A stretch of DNA of 64,000 bases from Candidatus Kapaibacterium sp. (GCA_937927515.1 CALBDO010000002.1:263001-327000); one strand, 5' to 3'. Positions 19,649-29,808 are shown, numbered from the stretch's first letter. Notes: generated by a model from the letters alone, not told the origin. Made by a program: numbers and translations.

Positions 19649-20471
19649 AATTCGTTAAAATATAATCTTTGAACGACGTAAAAACAAAGCGCTTCAAAAT
19701 TTTTTCTATCTTTTGAGGTGTCGATTTAAGATTTACACTATTCTTGAATCTACCTATGATAGACATTCTTTGTTTAACTTTAAGAAAATGCAACTCTCTT
19801 GGATGAATATAAACTATAATGGGTCTATGCTCTTTTGCCACTTGTTTCGCCATAGTTGAAAAAACAAAATAGGGAAAGAGCCGAAGATATCCTCCACCAA
19901 AGAAACAAAATTGCCACTTCAAGACTTTTGCAATTGTGATTGGAAATTCCAGCAGTTTACCACCATTGTAGGATATTTCAAAAGGAGCAAAGTAGTTCGT
20001 TAATAATCCACCAATCCCCCTCTTTGCTGGGAATAAAGACGAATCGTATCTATATCCAGCTCTTATCAAGTTTGGGTAGAACCAGTCTGTATCATTTGTC
20101 AACGTAAATGATGGGGCTCGGTAGCCAAGAACTTCCTCTCCAGAAATATCTTCCAAGAGTTTCTTGCTCGAAACTAAATCATCGTAAAATTCCTTGGAAG
20201 ACATTTTGTATACCTCTTGGTGAAAGAAGCCGTGCGAAGCAATTTCGAAACCATTCTTTTGGCTTTCTTTTACAAGATGAGGATATTTCTTGGCTACCCA
20301 ACCAAGAAAAAAGAATGTGGCTTTGGTCTTGTATTTCATCAACAGTTCTACAATACGATAGAACCCATTTTCTACAACAGATGGCAAATTGTCCCATTGT
20401 TCAATCTTCGGTGGCGCAATGAAATGGAAGGAATGAAACCAATCCTCTACATCAACAGAGAATATATTCAT
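19626..20471 (-). CDS. Polysaccharide deacetylase, DUF3473-type
   Basis: 281 residues from the ATG at 20471. A TTG 60 bp upstream is in frame but adds unconserved residues. The protein opens MNIFSVDVEDWFHSF, the signature opening of the DUF3473 polysaccharide deacetylase family, then ATFFFLGWVA, the metal-binding SHGFFHQ, and GYRAPSFTLT (the catalytic RAPxF motif). Family members often sit in exopolysaccharide or exosortase-linked (PEP-CTERM/XrtA-type) loci, where they are thought to deacetylate a surface polysaccharide. No exosortase is visible here. The minus-strand run with a methyltransferase and an M48 lipoprotein suggests an envelope role. Confidence 0.85.
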   Translation of the reverse strand: MNIFSVDVEDWFHSFHFIAPPKIEQWDNLPSVVENGFYRIVELLMKYKTKATFFFLGWVAKKYPHLVKESQKNGFEIASHGFFHQEVYKMSSKEFYDDLVSSKKLLEDISGEEVLGYRAPSFTLTNDTDWFYPNLIRAGYRYDSSLFPAKRGIGGLLTNYFAPFEISYNGGKLLEFPITIAKVLKWQFCFFGGGYLRLFPYFVFSTMAKQVAKEHRPIIVYIHPRELHFLKVKQRMSIIGRFKNSVNLKSTPQKIEKILKRFVFTSFKDYILTNYGKIWEE

Positions 20472-20601
20472 TGCTTGCTCTTTTTGGCTCAAAAAAGCAA
20501 TCTTTAACTTGTCTTTGAATAAATTTTCCAATCAACATCTATAATTTAGAACTTTAAAATAAAATTTTTATTTTAGATAATTACAATGTTTAGGAATTAA
20601 A

Positions 20602-21465
20602 ATGGAATGCACTATCGTAGGCTATGGCAAACTTGGTCGAGCTTTGTCTCTTCAATTACTTCACGATGGAAGATTAAAGCAAATTGTCTCTTCACACCTT
20701 GCTTCGACAGAGGAGGCAAAACTATTTCAAACCAAAAATGTAGAAATTATTCAAGATGTAGCAAATTTAAAACATCTAACTAATGTAACATTCCTGACAG
20801 TTAAGGACTCTCATATCGCTTTCATTGTTGAAAAGCTCAAAACAAAGTTTGGCGAACAACTTTGCGAAAAAATGGTTCTACATTGCTCTGGTATTTTTTC
20901 GGATGCTCTTTTGGAAAGCTTGGCTAAATTTGGAGCAAAAACAGCTTCTGCCCACCCATTGCAAACATTTTTTGAATATAATCCTAATCTTTTCAAAGAT
21001 ATCTACTGGATTGTTCAGACCAAATATTATGACGACATAAAACCAATTCTTCAAGCACTTGGTGGCAAGGTTGTCCAAGTCGATTTCGACGACAAAACTC
21101 GCTCGATATACCATGCTTCTGCTGTTGTAGCATCAAACTTTTTGAATTTGCTTCTCCTTTTTGCAAAAAAACTTATTGCAGAAACAAACCTCGAACCCAT
21201 TGTACTACTTCCGCTGATTGAGCAAACATTGAATAATAATAAAGACAACTTTGACGATGCAAATTTCACTCCTCTCACTGGCCCACTTACTCGCTCCGAC
21301 ATAAACACATTAAAACGGCATCTCGAAAGTTTTGCAATTCTCCCAAAGTATGGCGAAATTTATTCCAAACTCGCACTTTCCTTCTCTAAAGTAGCATTAC
21401 ATAATAATAACATCACGGAAGAGGATTTTGTCCAAATTGAAAAAATCTTATCGTCGTCGATGTAG
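20602..21465 (+). CDS. Rossmann-like and DUF2520 domain protein
   Basis: 287 residues. The N-terminal Rossmann fold begins with CTIVGYGKLGRAL, a GxGxxG-type nucleotide-binding motif. The middle has HCSGIFSDALL and AHPLQTF, and the C-terminal helical DUF2520 domain has IYHASAVVASNFLNLL and ALTGPLTRSDI-like segments (PLTGPLTRSDINTLKRHLE). This family resembles pyrroline-5-carboxylate/2-dehydropantoate-type reductases, but the reaction is not established. It is divergent from the deacetylase operon and 124 bp before pyrG. Confidence 0.87.
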   Translation: MECTIVGYGKLGRALSLQLLHDGRLKQIVSSHLASTEEAKLFQTKNVEIIQDVANLKHLTNVTFLTVKDSHIAFIVEKLKTKFGEQLCEKMVLHCSGIFSDALLESLAKFGAKTASAHPLQTFFEYNPNLFKDIYWIVQTKYYDDIKPILQALGGKVVQVDFDDKTRSIYHASAVVASNFLNLLLLFAKKLIAETNLEPIVLLPLIEQTLNNNKDNFDDANFTPLTGPLTRSDINTLKRHLESFAILPKYGEIYSKLALSFSKVALHNNNITEEDFVQIEKILSSSM

Positions 21466-21562
21466 AATCAAATTCCTAAGTCTCTCTATATTGATATCAA
21501 TCTTGTATGAAGATTGCAAAGAATAGAAAATAGATTTTGTAGTTAGTTCTTTAGTTTTTTCA

Positions 21563-21570
21563 TATCTTTG
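21563..21570 (+). promoter_or_regulatory. Bacteroidota-like -7 promoter element (TATCTTTG) for pyrG
   Basis: TATCTTTG fits TAnnTTTG and lies about 20 bp upstream of the pyrG start. A TTTG at 21536-21539 could serve as the -33 element, though its 23-bp spacing is slightly long. Confidence 0.45.
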
Positions 21571-21589
21571 TGTTTAATTCATTACTAAA

Positions 21590-23239
21590 ATGGAAGAAAA
21601 TATAGAAAAATCTAGCGAAACAAAGTACATTTTCATTTTTGGTGGAGTTGTATCCTCGCTTGGTAAAGGGATTGCTTCTGCATCATTGGGGCTGCTTCTT
21701 AAACAGCGTGGTTACAAGGTTACAATAATAAAGCTCGACCCATACATAAATGTAGACCCTGGAACCATGAACCCATTCCAACACGGTGAAGTTTACGTTA
21801 CCGATGATGGAGCAGAAACAGATTTGGACTTGGGCCACTACGAAAGATTTCTCGGTTATTCACTTAGCAAGGCAAACAACACCACTGCTGGACAAGTTTA
21901 CTATACTGTAATTTTAAAAGAAAGAGAAGGGCAGTATCTGGGCAAAACAGTTCAAGTGATTCCACACATTACAGATGAAATCAAGCGAAGAATAGCGGTT
22001 TTCGATGGAAAGTTCGATTTCGTAATTGTTGAAATTGGTGGTACAGTCGGCGACATAGAGTCCTTGCCATTTTTAGAGGCTGTGCGACAATTTGCAATTG
22101 AACGAGGCTTTTCCAATGCTTTAAACATAATTTTGACTTACGTACCCTACATCAAAAGTGCCGGCGAATTGAAAACTAAACCAACTCAACATTCTGTAAA
22201 GGCTCTTATGGAGCACGGGATAGTGCCCGATATAATTCTCTGCCGAAGCGAGACTAAATTGTCCAAGGAGGTAAGGAGTAAAATATCGCTTTTTTGCAAT
22301 GTAGATGAAGAATCCGTAATAGATGTCTACGATGTCGAAACTATTTACGAAGTCCCTTTGGTTTTATCCAAAAATAATTTGGATGAAATTGTCCTTCGCA
22401 AACTCGGTATGCCAGAAAATACACTCGATTTGGAAGAATGGAGAACATTTGTTCGTAAGATAAAAAATCCTCAACATAAAGTTAAAGTTGCTCTTGTTGG
22501 GAAATATGTACGATATAGAGACTCGTACAAAAGTATACTGGAAGCTTTTGTGCATGCTGGTTCTATAAACAATACGGCAGTCGAAGTTGAACTAATTGAC
22601 TCCGAGGAACTAAGCCCAAGCAATTGTCACGAAAAATTAAAAGACCTCGACGGGGTTCTCGTCGGACCTGGATTTGGCAGAAGAGGCATCGACGGAAAGA
22701 TTTGCGCAATCCAATATGTTCGAGAGAATGGTATTCCATTCTTTGGAATATGCCTTGGGATGCAATGTGCCATAATTGAATTTGCCAGAAATGTCTGTGG
22801 CTTGAAAGATGCAAATTCTACAGAATTCGATAAAAAGACAACCCACAACGTAATCGACCTTATGGAAGAGCAAAAAAAGATATTCAACAAAGGTGGAACG
22901 ATGCGCCTTGGTCAATATCCTTGCAAGATTATTCCAGGCACCCTCGCACATTCAATTTACAACCAAGATATTATTTACGAAAGGCATAGGCATCGATACG
23001 AGGTCAATAACAAGTATCGCTCTTTACTCGAAAGCCACGGAATGGTAATGAGTGGTCTCTCGCCCGACAACACCCTGGTCGAAATGATTGAATTAAAGGA
23101 CCATCCATGGTTTATAGGCGTGCAGTTCCATCCAGAGTTGAAATCTCGCGCTGTTACAGGTGCCCCATTGTTCATTGGTTTTATAAAAGCTGCACTGAAA
23201 CACAGAAAAATGAAAGAACATAAATTGGAGGAGGTATGA
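21590..23239 (+). CDS. pyrG: CTP synthase
   Basis: 549 residues, full length. The N-terminal synthetase domain carries [15 protein letters not shown] (ATP/UTP binding), [20 protein letters not shown] and [12 protein letters not shown]. The C-terminal class I glutamine amidotransferase domain has the nucleophile C388 in GICLGMQ and the catalytic His/Glu in VQFHPE (H514). It makes CTP from UTP, ATP and glutamine. The next gene starts inside its last codons (4-bp overlap), and a second 4-bp overlap follows, giving a three-gene translationally coupled unit. Confidence 0.97.
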   Translation: MEENIEKSSETKYIFIFGGVVSSLGKGIASASLGLLLKQRGYKVTIIKLDPYINVDPGTMNPFQHGEVYVTDDGAETDLDLGHYERFLGYSLSKANNTTAGQVYYTVILKEREGQYLGKTVQVIPHITDEIKRRIAVFDGKFDFVIVEIGGTVGDIESLPFLEAVRQFAIERGFSNALNIILTYVPYIKSAGELKTKPTQHSVKALMEHGIVPDIILCRSETKLSKEVRSKISLFCNVDEESVIDVYDVETIYEVPLVLSKNNLDEIVLRKLGMPENTLDLEEWRTFVRKIKNPQHKVKVALVGKYVRYRDSYKSILEAFVHAGSINNTAVEVELIDSEELSPSNCHEKLKDLDGVLVGPGFGRRGIDGKICAIQYVRENGIPFFGICLGMQCAIIEFARNVCGLKDANSTEFDKKTTHNVIDLMEEQKKIFNKGGTMRLGQYPCKIIPGTLAHSIYNQDIIYERHRHRYEVNNKYRSLLESHGMVMSGLSPDNTLVEMIELKDHPWFIGVQFHPELKSRAVTGAPLFIGFIKAALKHRKMKEHKLEEV

Positions 23240-23658
23240 AAACAACAAGCTTAATTACTCTTCTGCTAATAATTCTATTATTATCTTGTCGGACTGGACG
23301 AATTAAGGACCAAGAAGAGACCTGGATAACAACACCCAGCGGTTTGCAATACAGCGAGATTTACGTGGGAAAAGGTGAAACACCAAAGCCACGACAGAAG
23401 GTCACAATCAATTTCATAATGAAGCTCGAAGATGGTACTGTCATCGAGGACACTTACAAAACCGGAATACCTATGACTTTTATTCTTGGTAATAAGGACG
23501 CAATCGAGGGTTTGGAAGAAGGAGTTGCTACAATGCGCGTTGGTGGAAGAAGGAAACTAATCGTACCACCGGAACTTGGCTTCGGAATGCATTCCTATCG
23601 GGGTATTCCCCCAAATTCAAAGCTTATTATTGAAGTCGAATTGATGAAAGTAGAATGA
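23236..23658 (+). CDS. FKBP-type peptidyl-prolyl isomerase lipoprotein
   Basis: 140 residues with a lipoprotein signal (hydrophobic 6-17, LLSC with C18 as the lipidated cysteine) followed by a single FKBP domain (about 30-140): [61 protein letters not shown] and the closing [16 protein letters not shown]. It is a predicted membrane-anchored prolyl isomerase acting as a periplasmic folding catalyst. It overlaps pyrG and the following gene by 4 bp each, so its expression is tied to both. Confidence 0.92.
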   Translation: MKTTSLITLLLIILLLSCRTGRIKDQEETWITTPSGLQYSEIYVGKGETPKPRQKVTINFIMKLEDGTVIEDTYKTGIPMTFILGNKDAIEGLEEGVATMRVGGRRKLIVPPELGFGMHSYRGIPPNSKLIIEVELMKVE

Positions 23659-24947
23659 TGTATCCCGATTTCATTCTTCTTTTCGAAAACGATTACTACA
23701 GGAGTCTCTATCCTTTTTATTTACTTCACTTGCAATGGGAAGTTCGCTGTGGTGCTTTAAGATTATTCGAAAAAGTACAACAAGCATTTCCAAATGCCAA
23801 ACTACTATTCCACACCAAGCGAGAAACTTATTACAACCTTTTTTTAAAGAAATTTTCGATTGCTAACAATTCAATCTCACGCGGGAATTTGCTAGTGCTG
23901 AACTCTGGAATCTTGCCAGAGAGCAAACTATGGAGCAATTTTCAAAGCGCTTATTCTGAATTTCTGCGCCAACATACGACAACTAAATCTTGCTGCTTCG
24001 TTGTCAATGAAATTCCAGTTGCAATCTACATCTCTGCCGATGAAATGCTGAATCCAACTAATTTCGACATAACATTCTACGAAATTCTTTTAAATAAATA
24101 CTTCGAAAAATTGCCAAAAGTATCTTTGCCTGTACCAAATGTGATAAATTTTCTTTGGGATGCTATTGAACTTAACTCTAATGCAATCGAAGACGACTTT
24201 CGATTCTTCGAAAACCATGCTGATTTTGAACAATTAAAAAGGCAAAAAGTGTCTCTTTTAAACGAAGATAAAATAAAGATAGGCAAAAACTGCAACATTA
24301 TGCCCAACGTCGTTTTAAATGCAAGCAAAGGGGCTATAATCATTGCAGACAACGTGACTATCCAGCCATTCTCCCACATCGAGGGCCCAGTCGCTATTGG
24401 CAGAGACAGTATCGTCAAAACTGGCTCCTACATTTATCAAGGAACTTCAATCGGCGAGGTCTGCAAGGTCGGCGGTGAAATCGAAAATTCTATTCTCCAC
24501 GCATATACAAACAAGCAACACCACGGCTTCGTCGGTCACTCCTATATTGGCGAATGGTGTAATTTGGGCGCTGGAACGACAACCTCCGATTTAAAAAACA
24601 CATACGAGCCTGTTTCCGTACGCATCGAAAACGAAACTTTCAACACCGGGCGAACCTTCCTTGGGCTAATTCTTGGCGACCATAGCCGTACTGCTATTAA
24701 TACTTCCTTCAACACAGGTACTATTACTGGTATTTGTTGCAACATTTACAACTCTGGCTTACTGTCGAAATTCATACCGTCTTTCACTTGGGGTGGCAAC
24801 AAATCCCAAAGCACTTTGGGTAGCTATGAAAGAACTATTAACTCTATCCAAGCTATGATGGCTCGAAGAAACAAACTACTGCTGGAGGAAGAATTGAAAA
24901 TACTCGAACTTGAATATACTCTCCAAAAAAGTAAAAGAACGAGCTAA
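23655..24947 (+). CDS. GlmU-like putative sugar nucleotidyltransferase with left-handed beta-helix acyltransferase domain
   Basis: 430 residues. The N-terminal half matches the divergent nucleotidyltransferase family (NTP_transf_4-like), lacking the canonical G-x-G-T-R-M-x-P loop of GlmU. The C-terminal half (about 210-400) carries hexapeptide repeats (IGKNCNIMPNVVLNA, ADNVTIQPFSHIEG, IGRDSIVKTGSYI, GEVCKVGGEIENSIL, VGHSYIGEWCNLGAGT) forming a left-handed beta helix. This layout is seen in GlmU-like proteins of Bacteroidota. The substrate is probably a sugar phosphate but is not proven. It overlaps the FKBP gene by 4 bp and ends the operon. Confidence 0.78.
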   Translation: MMYPDFILLFENDYYRSLYPFYLLHLQWEVRCGALRLFEKVQQAFPNAKLLFHTKRETYYNLFLKKFSIANNSISRGNLLVLNSGILPESKLWSNFQSAYSEFLRQHTTTKSCCFVVNEIPVAIYISADEMLNPTNFDITFYEILLNKYFEKLPKVSLPVPNVINFLWDAIELNSNAIEDDFRFFENHADFEQLKRQKVSLLNEDKIKIGKNCNIMPNVVLNASKGAIIIADNVTIQPFSHIEGPVAIGRDSIVKTGSYIYQGTSIGEVCKVGGEIENSILHAYTNKQHHGFVGHSYIGEWCNLGAGTTTSDLKNTYEPVSVRIENETFNTGRTFLGLILGDHSRTAINTSFNTGTITGICCNIYNSGLLSKFIPSFTWGGNKSQSTLGSYERTINSIQAMMARRNKLLLEEELKILELEYTLQKSKRTS

Positions 24948-25136
24948 CTGAATTTCCATCGGCACAGCCGTTGCCAATTTGCAGATTTCGATAGGATTTA
25001 TACATCGAGAAAAATTATACCAGTTTGACTTTATTTACAAAGTACCAAAGGCATTGCTTTTTCAAATTAGCTTACCTTGGGTATTTTTCGCATCTTAAAA
25101 TAAATTTAAAAGAAAAGCTTTCGGTGCCGAATTCAA

Positions 25137-26336
25137 TCAATCTTCTTTGTAGAAACTTGGAGGGAATAGGTAATTTTCGGGAAGAATTTTAATGTTCAAC
25201 TTTTCTTTCGGCTCTTCAAATTGGCACTTCAAAGAATTATATCTACTTGCTATCGCTTCGACTATTATCGATATATCTCGAGCTTTATCTATATTAATTG
25301 GATTAATTGAGACTTTTCGCCCGAGGATAATTCCCTCGTAGGTTCCTTCATAAGTCCTATTTTCGCGGGAGAATTTAAGTATTCTTTTATAAATCATCAT
25401 CTCTGCATCGACCAACTTTTCGTCTGGCACATCCTTGAATTCCTCGAGGAGTTGCTCTTCTTCGAAATTTAATTCATCTGCGTTTACCTCTATCCCTTTT
25501 GCCTTCATCTCCTCCACTCTAAGCCCCTTCATCGCAGAAATTACTTTTTCCTTCATATTCTTTTCACTATAGAGAAATATCACGTGCTCAACCTCGGTAA
25601 TTGGCTTGAATCTATTCACTCCAAAGTATTTGGTAATATCGATAAAACCAGCCCCACGAATTTCTATCCAGCCCTTGACCGATTGATTTCCGTAGCCCAA
25701 GAGTTTGTGCCCTAATTTTCTCATTATTAAAACAATGTCGTCGGCAACAAATAGGTGCCCTCTCCCGACCAATTCCATTGTTAATTCGCTCTTTCCTATG
25801 CCACTATCACCGATAATCAGTATCCCAACGCTGAAAACCTCGACCAAGCTACCGTGAACCATAGTTTTAGGGCAGAAAACATCGTCGAGTATGTCCATTA
25901 AGCGGAACAAAAGCACCGGCGTCTTATTCTTGAAACCAAACACTGGGATATCTTTGTTCAAGAAGACGTCGATTAATTTTTGGTCTATCTCGTATTCCCC
26001 GTAGTTGGTGAAAAAAACGCAAGGTATTTCGAAATTACTTAGCGCCTCTATCCTTTGATATCGAGTGTCGATGTCTAATTGATTGAGAAATTCAATCTCC
26101 GTTCTGCCAAATATCACAATGGAGTCGGTAACGAAATTATTTATGTAACCACACAAAGCAAAGTGTGGTCGAATTACTGTTGCATGCTTGATTTGCTTGT
26201 GCCTTAGATTTATGCTTTCGGCTGGGAATAAATACACAATATCTCCAATGTCATTTCTCTTTTCGTACATTAGCGAATGCAGGTCAATTTGTTTATTCGA
26301 AACAATTCCTTGGTCGAGATTAATTGTCCACTCCAT
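25137..26336 (-). CDS. hprK: HPr kinase/phosphorylase with an extra ~75-residue insertion
   Basis: 399 residues against about 310 for typical HprK. The N-terminal domain runs to about 140, then H161-G, Walker A GDSGIGKSE at 176-184, ADDIV at 198-202, and the HprK signature EIRGAGFIDI at 225-234. Between about residue 260 (LYSEKN) and about 338 lies a Lys/Glu-rich insertion that standard HprK lacks. The final ARDISIIVEAIASRYN corresponds to the usual NLAIIIEVAAMN region. HprK phosphorylates HPr on Ser and can reverse it. No HPr or PTS gene is in the window, and FCB bacteria often carry hprK without a sugar PTS. It is convergent with the GlmU-like gene. Confidence 0.88.
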   Translation of the reverse strand: MEWTINLDQGIVSNKQIDLHSLMYEKRNDIGDIVYLFPAESINLRHKQIKHATVIRPHFALCGYINNFVTDSIVIFGRTEIEFLNQLDIDTRYQRIEALSNFEIPCVFFTNYGEYEIDQKLIDVFLNKDIPVFGFKNKTPVLLFRLMDILDDVFCPKTMVHGSLVEVFSVGILIIGDSGIGKSELTMELVGRGHLFVADDIVLIMRKLGHKLLGYGNQSVKGWIEIRGAGFIDITKYFGVNRFKPITEVEHVIFLYSEKNMKEKVISAMKGLRVEEMKAKGIEVNADELNFEEEQLLEEFKDVPDEKLVDAEMMIYKRILKFSRENRTYEGTYEGIILGRKVSINPINIDKARDISIIVEAIASRYNSLKCQFEEPKEKLNIKILPENYLFPPSFYKED

Positions 26337-26754
26337 TGTTACCTCGAAATTTCAATTTTAAAATTACAAAATTGTAAGTAATTCTATGTAATCGACTTTT
26401 TTCACGTATTTCTTGCAACACCTTTTTGCTATTCATTAATCTAAGTGAAATTATTTGATTTTTACAAAAGAAGAGAAATTTTAGTAATTTATTTTTATTT
26501 TTGCTTTTGATAATCTTTGTTTATGAGAGTGAAAGACAAGGTAATATGCAACATAAGCCAATCGATATTGCAATTTCTATCAGAAGCTAATCAAATTGGA
26601 TTGCAAAGTGTTCTATGTAGTAACATTCTTGTTTGAAAAGTATTGCATGAACAACATTACTGAGATTATTGGTATAACTTAATGTAATCAGTATCGAAAA
26701 AGTCGTTAATAAATCATTACATAGATTTAGTAAAAAATACAAAGAGGTTAAAAC
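26337..26754. other. 418-bp intergenic region between hprK and the DUF262 gene
   Basis: This spacer is divergent and should hold promoters for both genes. It is A+T rich. No tRNA, hairpin terminator, riboswitch or exact TAnnTTTG element near either start was recognised. A GAGG ribosome-binding site lies close to the DUF262 start. A short minus-strand frame at 26587-26799 is not considered coding. Confidence 0.6.
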
Positions 26755-28557
26755 ATGATAATCCAAAAGTTTTCTGTTAATCAGCATCCAATTAATCATA
26801 TTCTATCGTGGATACAAGGCGGTGAAATTGCCATACCCGAAATTCAAAGACCGTTTGTGTGGAGCTCGACAAAAGTCCGAAATTTTATTGATTCTCTATT
26901 TAATGGCTATCCAACGGGTTACATTATCCTGTGGCAAAATCCAGCAGTAAGACTGAAAGATGGTACAAAGTCGAAGGGCAAGAAAATTCTAATTGATGGA
27001 CAACAAAGAATCGCATCTCTTATGACAGCCTTGCTTGGCAAAGAAGTTGTCGACAAAAATTACGAAAAGAAAAGAATAATAATTGCTTTTAACCCGAAAG
27101 AAAGTGTATTCGAAGTTGCAAACTCAATCATATTCAAAGATAAGCAATGGATTCCCGATATTTCTGAAATATTTTCACCAAACTTTAGCGTATTAGCCAA
27201 GTTAGAGGAGTATAGCTTTTACAATCCCGAAATACCAAAGGAGCAAATTCTTAAAGCAATTGATGCTTTGAAAAGTATAATAAATATTCCTGTTGGAATG
27301 ATTGAATTAAGCTCCGATATCAGCATCGACCAAGTAACTGAAATATTTATTCGTATCAACTCATCGGGTGTGACCTTGAATGAAGCTGACTTTGCAATGT
27401 CTAAAATTGCAGTAGACGAAAAATATGGCGGCAACTTACTTAGAAAAGCCATAGATTACTTCTGCCATCTTGCAGTAAAACCAGAGGATTACCAAACGTT
27501 TAAGGAAAGGGACAAAGAATTTGCCCAGAGTGAATACTTCCAAAAAATGACCTGGCTCAAAGACGATAAAGACGACCTGTACGACCCAAGTTACACAGAT
27601 GTTTTACGAGTAGCATTCACGTCAAAATTCGAAAGAGGTAGATTGCAAGATCTAGTTGCACTCCTCTCTGGCAGGGATTTCGAAACAAAGGAAAACAGAG
27701 AAGAGATTGCCGAGTCCACTTTTAAAATTCTTAAAGAGGGTGTCCTGGAATTTATGAACGAAACAAATTTCAAAAGACTTACGATGATTCTCCGCTCTGC
27801 TGGCTTCATTGATAGTTCTCTGATAACCTCGCAGAATTCAGTCAACTTTGCATACATTTTGTTTCTTAAGCTTAGACATCATAACTTTCCACCATTTATA
27901 ATTGAGTCGACAGTACGAAAATGGTTTGTAATGTCCATTTTGAAAGGGAGATATACCTCCTCGACAGAGTCTGCCTTTAACTATGATATAATTAGGATGA
28001 AAAACAATCCATTGGAATATATAAATAACACTCTAAGGGAAGAATTGCCAGATTCCTTTTGGGACGTTACTCTTGTACAAGAATTAGATAAATCAACCTC
28101 AGCAATTCCAGAGTTCAAAGTATTCTTAGCAGCACAGGTAAAAATGAAAGATAAAGGTTTTCTTTCGCGGGACATTACCGTCGAGGATTTGATTACAATC
28201 AAAGGAGACCTCCACCACATCTTCCCAGTTGATTACTTAAAAAAGAACGGCTTTCCCTCCCCTTCTCGATACAATCAAGTTGCCAACCTGGTTTATTCAC
28301 AAAGTGAAATAAACATTGCTATAGGCAACAAGTCCCCTGTTGTTTATTTCAATATCTTAAAAGAGCAATGCCAAACAAAAATTCCAAAGATTGGTGGAAT
28401 TACCGAGCTCGAAATGCTGAGAAGTAATCTCGAGGCAAATTGTATACCTGTTGAAATTTTAACTAATCATGAACTTCTTTATGACTACGAGACTTTCCTC
28501 CGAGAGCGACGAAAGTTAATAGCCAAAAAAGTCAAAGATTACTTTAAAATGCTCTGA
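26755..28557 (+). CDS. DUF262/HNH-type putative restriction (defence) protein, GmrSD-like
   Basis: 600 residues. The N-terminal DUF262 (ParB-fold nuclease-like) domain shows IPEIQRPFVW at 28-36 and the motif DGQQR at 81-85, the latter thought to bind nucleotide and act in DNA cleavage. The C-terminal region has LHHIFP (H487, H488) followed by spaced asparagines in NQVAN and IGNKSP, a pattern like the HNH/DUF1524 nuclease of GmrSD-type type IV restriction enzymes. It is therefore a candidate single-gene anti-phage enzyme. No partner gene is adjacent. TCGA density (about 13 in 1.8 kb) resembles the host genes, so the gene is not freshly acquired. It has a GAGG ribosome-binding site. Confidence 0.82.
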   Translation: MIIQKFSVNQHPINHILSWIQGGEIAIPEIQRPFVWSSTKVRNFIDSLFNGYPTGYIILWQNPAVRLKDGTKSKGKKILIDGQQRIASLMTALLGKEVVDKNYEKKRIIIAFNPKESVFEVANSIIFKDKQWIPDISEIFSPNFSVLAKLEEYSFYNPEIPKEQILKAIDALKSIINIPVGMIELSSDISIDQVTEIFIRINSSGVTLNEADFAMSKIAVDEKYGGNLLRKAIDYFCHLAVKPEDYQTFKERDKEFAQSEYFQKMTWLKDDKDDLYDPSYTDVLRVAFTSKFERGRLQDLVALLSGRDFETKENREEIAESTFKILKEGVLEFMNETNFKRLTMILRSAGFIDSSLITSQNSVNFAYILFLKLRHHNFPPFIIESTVRKWFVMSILKGRYTSSTESAFNYDIIRMKNNPLEYINNTLREELPDSFWDVTLVQELDKSTSAIPEFKVFLAAQVKMKDKGFLSRDITVEDLITIKGDLHHIFPVDYLKKNGFPSPSRYNQVANLVYSQSEINIAIGNKSPVVYFNILKEQCQTKIPKIGGITELEMLRSNLEANCIPVEILTNHELLYDYETFLRERRKLIAKKVKDYFKML

Positions 28558-28693
28558 CTTAATGATTACATCTAAACAACTTCAATTTATTTTATGGAAG
28601 AAATTAAATTTTCCGCCAAATAGCGGCACGTTCACCAAAGCCAAAACTTTTCGCTCTCGATAAAGTAATTAATGTATAATGAGTTTGAAATTT

Positions 28694-29782
28694 TTACACA
28701 AATGGCAATTTGACCACTTTTGCCGAGAATAGTCTCCCACGCGACTCTATTTGAATAAGCGTTTCTGGATTAGCATAATCTACTGCGACGTACCCCATTC
28801 CAATTGGTTTACCAAGAATAGGAGAGATATTTCCACTTGTCACAAAGCCAATTTCCTTGCCCTCGGAGAATATTTTGTAATTATGGCGTGGTATGAATTT
28901 ATCTGCTTCGCACACAAACCCAACTAATTTCCTCCTTACTCCTTCTTGCTTTATTCTTGCAATAACATCGCTACCATTGAAACTTCCTTTTTCCAATTTA
29001 GTTATCCATCCCAAACCCGCTTCGATGGGATTCGTTGTTTCATCAATATCGTTGCCATAAAGGCAGTACCCCTTTTCGAGTCGCAGAGTGTCTCGGCACC
29101 CCAAGCCAACTGGCTCAATTTCGAATTCCTTCCCAGCATCAAAGATTGCATCCCAAATCTTTTTCGCCGTTTCGAAATCACCACGAAAATAGAGTTCGAA
29201 ACCAAGTTCGCCAGTATAGCCCGTGCGTGAAATTATCATCTCTACATCGGCAAGCTTGCCAAATGTAAAGCTGTAGTATTTCATCTCCTCCAAGTTTGTT
29301 TGTGTAAGCTTTTGTAATGTCTTCATGGAATTTGGTCCTTGCACTGCAAGCAGGTTGATTTCATCGCTGATATTTTTTAGTTCGACATTGAAATTCTTGA
29401 TATTTTCCAGACACCAATTGTAATCCTTTTCGATGTTGGCAGCGTTGACAACGAACATAAAACGATTATCCTCCAAGCGATAAACCAGCAAATCATCCAC
29501 GATTCCACCGTGAAGATAACACATTGCTGAATATTGAACCTTCCCAGGATAGAGCTTGCTTGCATCGTTTGTAGTAACTTTCTGTACAAAACTAAGTGCA
29601 TCTGGACCGGAGATTTCAAACTCACCCATATGTGTCACATCGAATACTCCAACACTTTTTCGCACCGCAAGATGCTCGTGAATTATCCCTTTGGGGTACT
29701 GTATTGGCATTTCAAAACCAGCGAACTCGACCATTTTTGCCCCAAGGGCTTTGTGGATGGAATTGAAAATAGTGTATTTCAT
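28694..29782 (-). CDS. gcvT: Glycine cleavage system T protein (aminomethyltransferase)
   Basis: 362 residues, normal GcvT length. Visible family sequence includes [86 protein letters not shown] and the C-terminal barrel with [21 protein letters not shown]. It transfers the aminomethyl carbon to tetrahydrofolate in the glycine cleavage complex. GcvH, GcvP and a glycine riboswitch are not present in the window, so it stands apart from its partners. Confidence 0.95.
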   Translation of the reverse strand: MKYTIFNSIHKALGAKMVEFAGFEMPIQYPKGIIHEHLAVRKSVGVFDVTHMGEFEISGPDALSFVQKVTTNDASKLYPGKVQYSAMCYLHGGIVDDLLVYRLEDNRFMFVVNAANIEKDYNWCLENIKNFNVELKNISDEINLLAVQGPNSMKTLQKLTQTNLEEMKYYSFTFGKLADVEMIISRTGYTGELGFELYFRGDFETAKKIWDAIFDAGKEFEIEPVGLGCRDTLRLEKGYCLYGNDIDETTNPIEAGLGWITKLEKGSFNGSDVIARIKQEGVRRKLVGFVCEADKFIPRHNYKIFSEGKEIGFVTSGNISPILGKPIGMGYVAVDYANPETLIQIESRGRLFSAKVVKLPFV

Positions 29783-29808
29783 CAGTTTCTCCTGAATAAA
29801 AATGCAAA

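Noticed and set aside
24948-25136. Possible terminator between the GlmU-like gene and hprK
   Set aside because: Only a 4-bp TACC/GGTA stem before a short T-run was seen, too weak to support a call.
26587-26799. Minus-strand frame before and into the DUF262 gene
   Set aside because: It has no ribosome-binding site or family similarity, overlaps a clear gene start and has low-complexity leucine-rich content typical of A+T-rich spacer DNA.
26755-28557. DUF262 gene as a recent acquisition
   Set aside because: Its TCGA density (about 13 in 1.8 kb) is similar to native genes, unlike the true outlier at 61.7 kb.
28558-28693. Small CCGC/GCGG inverted repeat before gcvT stop side
   Set aside because: Four-base stem without a clear U-run; not enough for a terminator.
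28558-29800. Glycine riboswitch near gcvT
   Set aside because: The leader of gcvT is under 30 bp before the next gene; no aptamer could fit there.
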